Source of the DNA: Otatea glauca
Lineage: Eukaryota > Streptophyta > Magnoliopsida > Poales > Poaceae
DNA length: 64,000 nt
Reading direction: 5' to 3'
Assembly: GCA_036346275.1 (NCBI GenBank)
Contig: CM070722.1
Span: 21,661,336 to 21,725,335, forward strand
The translations under genes and the position numbers were made by a program. Positions 56,554-64,000 of the stretch are shown piece by piece; position 1 is the first letter of the stretch, and every line of letters begins with the position of its first letter. The notes below the pieces were generated by a model that saw nothing but the letters and a program-made list of their open reading frames with translations, had not been told where the DNA came from and ran no database searches.

Positions 56554-58619
56554 TGTTGGTGAAATGCCCTTGAGGCGATCATAGAGATGATTGTATCACG
56601 CCTTATGTTTATGGAACAATATAATTGTTTGTCCTTTGAATAAATATTGATTGGATTAATCAACAAGTAAGTGACTTATTCGTGCAACTTTTTCCATATA
56701 TTGATATTATTCAAGTTATCCCTGATCGGTTATTATAATATAGGACGATTATGTTTCATAAATCAGCACATGTATTGGTTGATGACCATGTTTCAGGGTC
56801 ATAGAGATATGGAGATATCTAATCAATAATGTGGACACATGTTAGAGTACATGCGTTGGATAGATCCATATGAGACACTGCGAGAATTGTTATATATATG
56901 TTCTTATGTGTCATCAGTTGATCTCATGCAAAGTGTATGTATGTTCTTTAGACCTGAGATCATCATTCGTTTCCTAGATATGTAATGGTTTACTTAGGAG
57001 CAACCAAACGCTACTCTTTAACCAGGTAGTTATAAAGGAAGCTTTCAGGTTTACTATGAAACATGCTGAGGTACATGAATGATCAAGATGGAATTTGCTC
57101 CTCCTATATAACGGAGAGATATCTCTGGGCCCCTCGAGGTAGATGGATTAAGTATGTGCATGGCCATGCCAGATGTGATTGAGAGTCAATCCAGATAAAT
57201 TATTCCACTACGGTATGAGTGAAGAGATCGAGCTGTCATAGGATGACACGACTCTCGCCTTGAGCTTGATCTGATATTGTGAAGCAAAGGGAACATGACA
57301 TTATCACATTATAGTAGGTTCGTCCGATGATTTATGGATACTTGGGAATCGATATGTACTGCTAGGTACCGCTATCGATTATCGATCGGAAAGGTGTTTT
57401 TGAGTCATGTACAAATATACATGAACCTACAAGGTCACACACTTAAGGGGTTGGAATATAGTGGTATGGATTGGATCCGTCACTAATGGGCCAAGTGGGC
57501 TTTGTCCTTCAGTTGGGCTGTAATACCCCAGCCTGTTAATGTGAAGGCCCATATGGCTCATGTGGAGTGGTGGTGGGATTAGTTCCACATTGCTTGCATA
57601 AAGTGAGTTGTAGTAGTATATAATGCCTGTTGGGTCCAAACATAGAACCTTCGGGTTAACCCTTTTACACGAAGTGAGGACAAAAGTGTAAGTGGGGTGC
57701 TATGCATGTGTAGATCCGCCCTATGGTAGGCTGGACTTTGAGCTAATTTGGGCCAAGGTGTTACAGATGGTATCAAAGCATCAACCCTCGCTGCATGGGC
57801 GCGTGTGGGACAGGGGCGCGGGCATATGGCGCATGGCGCCTGTGGGCCCGGAGTGGCCACACGGCATGGCATATGTGCCGGCACTGGATGCATGACCGGT
57901 TTTGGGTATCTGCCGTGTATACGGTGTGCTGCCAAGGGCGTCAGCCCTTAAGGGGGGTGAGTGTAATACCCCGGCCTGTTAATGTGAAGGCCCATATGGC
58001 TCATGTGGAGTGGTGGTGGGATTAGTTCCACGTTGCTTGTATAAAGTGAGTTGTAGTAGTATATAATGCCTATTGGGTCCAAACATAGCACCTCCGGGTT
58101 AACCCTTTTACACGAAGCGAGGACGAAAGTGTAAGTGGGGTGCTATGCATGCGTAGATCCGCCCTATAGTAGGCTGGACTTTGAGCTAATTTGGACCAGG
58201 GTGTTACATGGGCCCTAATGTAGGGTTCCACCGCAGGGGAGGGGACGGCTATATAAAGGGAGTTTATGGTTTCAATTGGGTACATGAGAGGGCGTAGCCA
58301 CCGAAACCCTAGCCGTCTCTACTTGAGCTTTCCCGTGCGCGCTGGTGCTAGCACACCGAGGCACGACGTTCTTTTCCCGAATGTGTGGATGCCAGTAGAG
58401 GTGTTGCTGCTACTGCGATACTGATCGGGATGATCGACCATCGCGCGAGGAGAATCGGCCACCACACGAGGAAGATCGACCACTGCAACAGGACGCGCAC
58501 TTCGTTGATTCGGGCTGCATCAACTTCCTTCCGTTGCACTACGCGTCTAGTTGTAACAATCCATGATCATTTACTTGCGTGGCTTTCTGGTTTACGAGGT
58601 AGAATTTTTTATTATGTGC
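56554..58619 (+). repeat. Copia-3 3' LTR (split by TRIM)
   Basis: Matches the 5' LTR throughout except for the TRIM and one TSD copy at 57519-58213. Without them it is about 1371 bp. The polypurine-like 'caagtgggagac' precedes it. Confidence 0.9.
57519..58208 (+). mobile_element. TRIM (terminal-repeat retrotransposon in miniature), 690 bp
   Basis: Two direct 247-bp repeats (57519-57765 and 57962-58208) begin TGTAATACCCC and end GGTGTTACA. A primer-binding site TGGTATCAAAGC (57768-57779) follows the first, and the polypurine tract AAGGGGGGTGAG precedes the second. The element is flanked by a perfect 5-bp TSD TGGGC (57514-57518 and 58209-58213). The two LTRs differ at roughly a dozen positions by eye. 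With a 196-bp interior and no coding capacity it must have been mobilised by another retroelement. Confidence 0.95.
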
Positions 58620-59986
58620 TAGTGTAGCCTACTCGTATCCCTTCATAGTGTTCATAGGATCCAATAGAAGATCATTTTAAAACATTTTATAGACTCAGTA
58701 ATTTCGTTTTAGATGACAAAGTATAATGTAGCTATTATGGTAATAATGTTGTCTGAGATAGATAGTAACTTAGGAAATCAGAAGCTAACAAACTTCAATC
58801 GGCAATAAAATACTATACACATCATTTGTTTCTACTATAAAGTATTATATGATTACATAGTAATATAAGATGCACTTAATAGTAAAATGAAGTGAGGTCT
58901 AGGCAACGAACGTATGTGTGGACGTTGGCGAATATGCTATAAGATCGATGGGCTTAAGGATCATTTTCTCAGACCTATCGTCATATATAGACTGGATGAT
59001 AGGTATTTAGTACCATATCGCCCACGGAGCTTCATGTTTACCTATTTATATAGCGAAATTGGCAGTGCACATTCGATCAAAGTTATACGTGTAATGTTAG
59101 TAAAGGTAGAGCTATGTCTGTGTGCCCCGCTACACTATGTGCTGGTGGTGATGGACTCGAGCACCTTACCCTTTAACATCACGATCACTTTTTCGTGTGT
59201 GTTTTCGATTTCTTTTTGCCACGTGCTTGAGCGGCATCCTCGCCAGCAGCGGCAAGGTCGCACAGGAGTCAGTACAAGGTAGTAAATATATCGTATTAGC
59301 ATAGTAACTATTCATAAAAGTAATAGTAAATAGTTATACACGGGGTGACATGGGTTTTGGAAAATTGTATCAAAAAAAATTACAAACATAATAATCTTTC
59401 ATATACACTATAGTAAAAGTTTTACAATTGCAAACAACAGTTAATGGTAATTTTTAGAAGATTATGTGTCTATAAGTACCATCACTTGGTCGTCACTAGT
59501 TATTGCTGTTAAATATTTGTAAAATTCTTAGTAAATTAAAAGTTTATATATAGTACTTACATTTACTATAGATGGTAATTTCGGTTAAGGGCCTTTTCAA
59601 CGTTCGTAATATGGTATATTTTTCGACTCAGAGATTCAGTTTATTTTGTTCTCCAATTATCTTTTTTTTTTCTACATATACCACAATAGGTTACTATCTG
59701 CTGCTCTGGATGTTACTACTACCTAAATAGCGTAGTAGGAAAATTGTTAGTTACAAATAGTAACACATAGCATTTTGATAGTAAAATCAGGTTAGCTACA
59801 TTTTTCAACTGTACCACGGTGCCAGGGCTTTATTCACTATATAATACACTATATTTGAATATGTTTTACTATAGATCTCGGTTAATTTACTGCCAACACG
59901 AAAGGGATAATTGTTTGGTTGAAACCGAACAGTTGTGAACTAGACTTCTTTGTAACATAGTAATAAATATTAAAAAAACTGCAATG
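58620..59986 (+). repeat. Duplicated repeat, copy B right part
   Basis: Continues copy B after Copia-3: 'ggatccaatagaag', 'gatagatagtaacttaggaaatc' and 'agaagctaacaaacttc' near 58660-58800, 'gaactagacttctttgtaacatag' near 59937. It is longer than copy A because about 1 kb (58880-59870) rich in 'tagtaa' motifs lies between shared blocks. No gene was recognised in it. Confidence 0.6.
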
Positions 59987-60019
59987 TTTGGAACTAGTAC
60001 ACCCAGAAGATGCAAAAGA

Positions 60020-61570
60020 AAGGAAATGCTAGAAGTAAACATATATAATACATAATATACAAGATCAGCTCCCCCTCAAGTGAATCCGTAAGAGCTCACG
60101 ACTCTAAGCTCTCCCCTCAAGGTCACAAACCTAGAGCTATCCAAAGGCTTGGTGAAGATATCAGTAATTTGTTGGTCACTCTCCACAAACTGGAGCACTA
60201 TATCACCCTTCTAGACACGGTCTATAGAGAAGTGGTATCGAATATCTATATGCTTCGTCCTGGAATGCTGCACCGGGTTCTTGGCAATTTGAATGGCAGA
60301 AGTATTGTCACAAAAGAGTGGAACACTATCTATATCTAACCCAAAGTCCTGTAAGGTCGACCTCATCCAAAACACCTGAATACAACAACTAGTGGCTGCA
60401 GTATGCTCGGCTTCAACGGTGGACTGTGCAACTATAGACTACTTCCTAGATGACCAAGAGACAAGAGACGTGCCAATAAATTGGTAAGTTTCAGACGTGC
60501 TCTTTCTATCTATCCTACAGCTAACAAAGTCTACATCTAAAAAGGCTCTAAGGGATAGACAAGAAGAGAAAAAGTACCAAATACTATGGTCAATGGTAGT
60601 TCAAAGGTACCTCAAGATGCGCTTCAACACCTAGCGATGAGAGGAGAGAGGAGAAGCCTGAAATTGAGCGCACAGATACACAACAAAGTGTATATCCGAC
60701 TTTGAAGTAGTGAGGTACAAGAGGGAGACAATCATGCTTCTGAATTCCTTCTGATCAACAAGCTCACTATCCTCATTAAGCTCAAGGATAGCCGTGGTAG
60801 CCATAGGAGTTATCATCGGCTTCCCATCGAACATGTCAAAGCATCTCGGGAGGTCTCGAGTGTACTTGCCTTGATGCAATAAAATGTCTTCCTGAGTCTG
60901 CTTGATCTGGAAGCTAAGTAAGTACCTCAACAAGCTCATCATGCTCATCTCGAACACTGTACTCATCACTTCTGAAAACTGAGACACAAGAGAGTGCGAA
61001 GAGCCACCAAAGATAATATCGTCCACATAAATCTGGACAAGCAGAAAGTCCGAATCATGGTGTCTGATGAACAGAGTCTTGTCAACCTTACCCATCTCAA
61101 AACAATGACTAAGAATGTAAGACTTAAGCTTCTCATACCAAGCTCTAAGGGCCTGCTTAAGTCCATACAAAGTTTTAGAAAGCTTATAGACACGGTTTGG
61201 ATACTTGGGGTTCTCGAATCCTGGTGGCTGCCTCACATAAACCTCTTTCTCAATATTTCCATTAAGGAATGCACTCATGATATCCATCTGATACAGCTTG
61301 AAGCCCTTGGATGCTGAAAATGCAAGCAAGGTCCTAATAGCCTCTAGTTTAGCTATAAGGGCAAAAGTCTCCTCAAAATCAAGACCCTCAACCTAAGTGA
61401 ATCACTGTGCCACTAGTCTAGCCTTGTTTCTAATGATAACCCTATCCTCACTTTGCTTATTCTTGAACACCCACTTGGTTCCAATGATATTATGACTAGA
61501 TGGGGGCAAAACAAGCTGCCATACCCTTTTCCTCTCAAAGTTACTCCATTTTCTCTCACACTGATGAGCC
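60020..61570 (-). pseudogene. Sirevirus-like copia RT/RNase H fragment
   Basis: On the minus strand it starts inside RT near 61570 ('FERKR' equivalent; 'NIIGTKWVFKNKQSED'-type sequence with stops near 61390). It is open from 61329 to 60631: motif A 'YQMDIMSAFLNG', 'KTLYGLKQALRAWYEKLKSY', catalytic 'IYVDDIIFGGSS', 'FRSMIVSLLYLTTSKSDIHF'. RNase H and the tail follow with stops, down to a GAGGGGGAGCTGATCTTGTATATT tract near 60070, the same boundary seen in Copia-2 at 41193. LTRs, gag, PR and IN are absent: a truncated relative of Copia-2 in reverse orientation. Confidence 0.88.
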
Positions 61571-63055
61571 TCTCATTAAAGATATGAGATGTATGCTGGG
61601 GGTAGAGTGGCTAGGTCACATCATAGGGTTGAGGGGATATACTCGCTAGGCACGGTGGTACTAGTGTGCTACAGTGTAAAGGCCTTGCTCTGATTTTCTT
61701 AGTCTCACACTTATGTAAGTGTGTAAGACAGGACAATATAAGTTGATCATATCTTGTGGATAAAGGAATACAACCCCTGTAGAGTGTAAAATTATTCGAA
61801 TAGCTTTATGCGCGGTCTTCGACATGCTTGAGAATTTTATACGAGATAGAGTTTTTCATGAAAATGATGGATATTAAAATGGTTGGAAAGTGAACGCGGG
61901 GGGGGGGGGGGGAGTACACTGATGATTTTGTTATCTAAATCTAGCACTAATGAGTTCAGTGGTTTGATGATGATTGTAGATGTTGAAGAGTGAAGTCTTA
62001 CCAATCTATTTATGTTTTCTACCATTGGTTCAACAGCTAATTATTATCTTTTCCAAAATACGCTTTGAATCTATTTATCATATTTAATTTAAGTTATTGC
62101 TTTATTCAAAAGAACTATATGATTATTCCTTTGTCAAGCCTTGCATGAATATAATTGCATCATTTTCTTAGGACTTACTGATTACTTTATGTACTCACGT
62201 CTATATGCCCTTGTTGATCAGTTGCTGAGAAAATACCAATGAAAATAGAGTTCTATAAGGAGGAGTACTATAAAGACTTCATAAATTAGAAGTGTGTTCC
62301 CCAAACAATTGCACGTGGCATATTAAATGGCCTCAAGTTATCTTATTTCCGTTGTAAGAGTTTATTTGTTTCTTAAGCCCTTTGAGAAATAGTTGCATAA
62401 ACCTAGATCATAAGGTCTGTTGCTAATATTTAATAATAATTTACTACTTTTTTACTTAATTCATTGAATGTAATGGTATTTTATCTATGTTGACATTATG
62501 TGTACTAACGTGATCCTAAACTAATGCAGTATATACATAGGGTTTCAGATTTGGTAATCCTAGTCCCGACATGTAGCGGTAGCTCCCCTGGCTTATTTCA
62601 TGTTTTACGCTTCCTCCTTCTCAAAACATGATTTTTTTTTTTAATTTTACAATTTCTTCATGCCCAAGTCAACAACCAAACAACACATCTTCATTTATGC
62701 CTGACCAGACAAAAATCATCAGAATTCCAAGCTACCTCCAGGCACCACTTTTGGCTTAGACATAACCAAACAAGCTAAGTCACTAGCTAGGAATACAGGA
62801 CACCGGCAAGCAGTTGTCATTTCTAGATTAATAGCTTGCGCGATAACGTTGTTAGCTCTCAAAAATCACGGCAATACTGCTTAAATTAAACATGCATAGA
62901 CTTTGGGCTCATAATCTTGTTTGATTGAGTACGCTTAGACAGTTAGAGTATTCTCAAGCTACATAATTACAGAACAGAAAATTCGTAAGTGGAGTATATT
63001 TTTCCGGTAATAAATAAGTAAATGACGAAAGCTCAATATCTAAATTACATTCAAA
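61571..63055. other. No gene; 15-G run at 61898-61912
   Basis: AT-rich non-coding sequence. The homopolymer of 15 G at 61898 is the only distinctive feature. Nothing else was recognised. Confidence 0.4.
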
Positions 63056-63370
63056 TCACAAATACACAGAGCTCTCTTTTACTCGGGAAAAAAAAATCAC
63101 AAGTACATAACACAATGTGATAGACCACTTATTTTCATTCATAATGAAAACAGAGGCCCTCGGGCCGGGCCATGCGACCTTTTCCCTCTGGGAAGCAAAT
63201 CTTAATTCGGTGGCTACAATATTTAGAATCATTCTAAACAAATCTCCACGACTTTGCTCTTCAATCAACATTTCCTCTGCTCTTACCTGCACAAGAATTG
63301 TATCCTCACCTGTGTGATGGCACTCGCAAATTAAGATACGGTTATAAGGTGTGAACAGGCTAGCACTCAT
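63056..63370 (-). CDS. Short unidentified reading frame, possible terminal exon
   Basis: A minus-strand ATG at 63370 opens 104 codons starting 'MSASLFTPYNRILICECHHT'. A consensus donor 'GTGCAG|GTAAGAG' lies within it after 'GEDTILVQ' (about 63287), so the real product, if any, could be spliced there. I recognise no family. There is no clear promoter and no neighbouring exon. It is kept only because it is the one stretch in the last 2.4 kb with coding-like composition. Confidence 0.2.
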   Translation of the reverse strand: MSASLFTPYNRILICECHHTGEDTILVQVRAEEMLIEEQSRGDLFRMILNIVATELRFASQREKVAWPGPRASVFIMNENKWSITLCYVLVIFFSRVKESSVYL

Positions 63371-64000
63371 CTTACGACACTACATGCATCATAATGAGGA
63401 AAGATCCACCCTTACTTAAACTACAGTTCAAATCTTGGATCAGTCGGGCTCAGACCAGGATTAGACATCAGAATACACAGCTCCACATAATTAGATTGGT
63501 TGAACCTTAGGTTCGGCTTTGATGTTGCTCCATTTAGTTAGAGCTATGCAAATCGCCCAGGTCACGAACTAAACAACTCCTAACAAGCTAATCTTGTTGA
63601 GTCACAAAAAATTAGGCCGGACGACAATACATTTCCAGGTCTAGACGAGTTCGATCGAAAAATTGGGTAATTTTCCCAATTTGATGTTACGGACTGGTCC
63701 TGTATTGCAACATGAAAATAAGCTTGTAATTAAGCTCCGTGTTTCAGTTGGTGCACGAGAAAAAGGGTAGAAGATTCAAGTCTTTCTTTCCAAGCAGTTC
63801 TTTTGTGCCAAATTAATGCCCTATCCATGGAAATTAACCTTTTGCTTCTCCTAAGCCTCACCAACAATGCCATGCTTTCTTTTCCATAGCCCTCCTGCTA
63901 CCACCACAAGCATGCAAATTTCAACTTTTCAAGTCCAGCATGAAACATGCAAACAGTAGTAATTGGAAAAAATTAAGGTGAATATTAAGGAATCTAATGA
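63371..64000. other. No feature recognised
   Basis: Non-coding sequence to the window edge; no element ends, RNA genes or exons supported. Confidence 0.4.

Larger units (their letters stand above)
50292..58619 (+). mobile_element. Copia-3: Ty1-copia LTR retrotransposon
   Basis: LTRs start TGTTGTTGATATGCCC (5') and TGTTGGTGAAATGCCC (3'). The 5-bp repeat TAGTG lies on both sides (50287-50291 and 58620-58624). The 3' edge reads 'tatgtgc' rather than the usual CA, so that boundary is less certain. Gag, PR, IN, RT and RNase H are in copia order. About 890 bp separate the 5' LTR from gag, unusually long, and no standard PBS was found there. A TRIM is inserted in the 3' LTR. Stops and active-site changes make it defective, although RT-RNase H is one long frame. 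Confidence 0.92.

Overview
The window looks like plant nuclear DNA from a grass (Poaceae). The evidence is GC-rich gene fragments beside AT-rich repeats, a plant NLR resistance-gene remnant, a chloroplast EGY-type metalloprotease fragment, and a dense mix of Ty1-copia, TRIM, CACTA, hAT, Mutator-like and Stowaway elements. No bacterial-type genes or operons are present. I found no gene that I can call intact and expressed. This is an intergenic transposon nest, and its history can be read from target-site duplications (TSDs).

Layout. 1-1057: hAT-type termini. 1478-2537: broken NLR fragment. 3034-3930: exon-like pieces on the minus strand. 3.8-5.4 kb: a GC-rich segment split by a 275-bp hAT MITE with a perfect 8-bp TSD. 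5538-6189: another hAT non-autonomous element. 6205-6400: a CACTA end beside an F-box gene fragment (minus). 8551-16154: Copia-1 (TSD GGCAG), whose RT gene is split by a solo LTR of a Sirevirus-like family (11576-13307, TSD AGTTG). 17340-17617: a MITE. 17970-22930: a 4.96-kb hAT transposon with a nearly complete but broken transposase, inserted in a segment paralogous to the one upstream of the NLR remnant. 24136-24832: a Mutator-like foldback element with a 9-bp TSD. 25019 to about 27815: a CACTA derivative carrying a captured EGY protease fragment.

28786-46021 is a second CACTA of the same family with a truncated TNP2-type transposase (minus). That transposase gene is split by a 12.2-kb Sirevirus-like copia element (32508-44670, TSD AACTC) whose 5' LTR region is a rearranged chimera. 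46-49 kb holds MITEs, a degenerate long-period tandem array and a microsatellite. 50292-58619 is Copia-3, with a long RT-RNase H frame; a complete 690-bp TRIM (TSD TGGGC) sits inside its 3' LTR. Copia-3 itself interrupts one copy of a duplicated unclassified repeat. 60020-61570 is a 5'-truncated Sirevirus-like RT-RNase H fragment on the minus strand. The last 2.4 kb has no recognised element and one short unidentified minus-strand reading frame.

The pieces do not work together as a system. They are layers of insertion: CACTA then Sirevirus; Copia-1 then solo LTR; Copia-3 then TRIM. Most retroelement reading frames carry stops or changed catalytic residues, many explicable as C-to-T or G-to-A changes. 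The most informative observations are the EGY gene capture by a CACTA, the chimeric 5' LTR, the TSD-verified nesting, and several strong hairpin structures.
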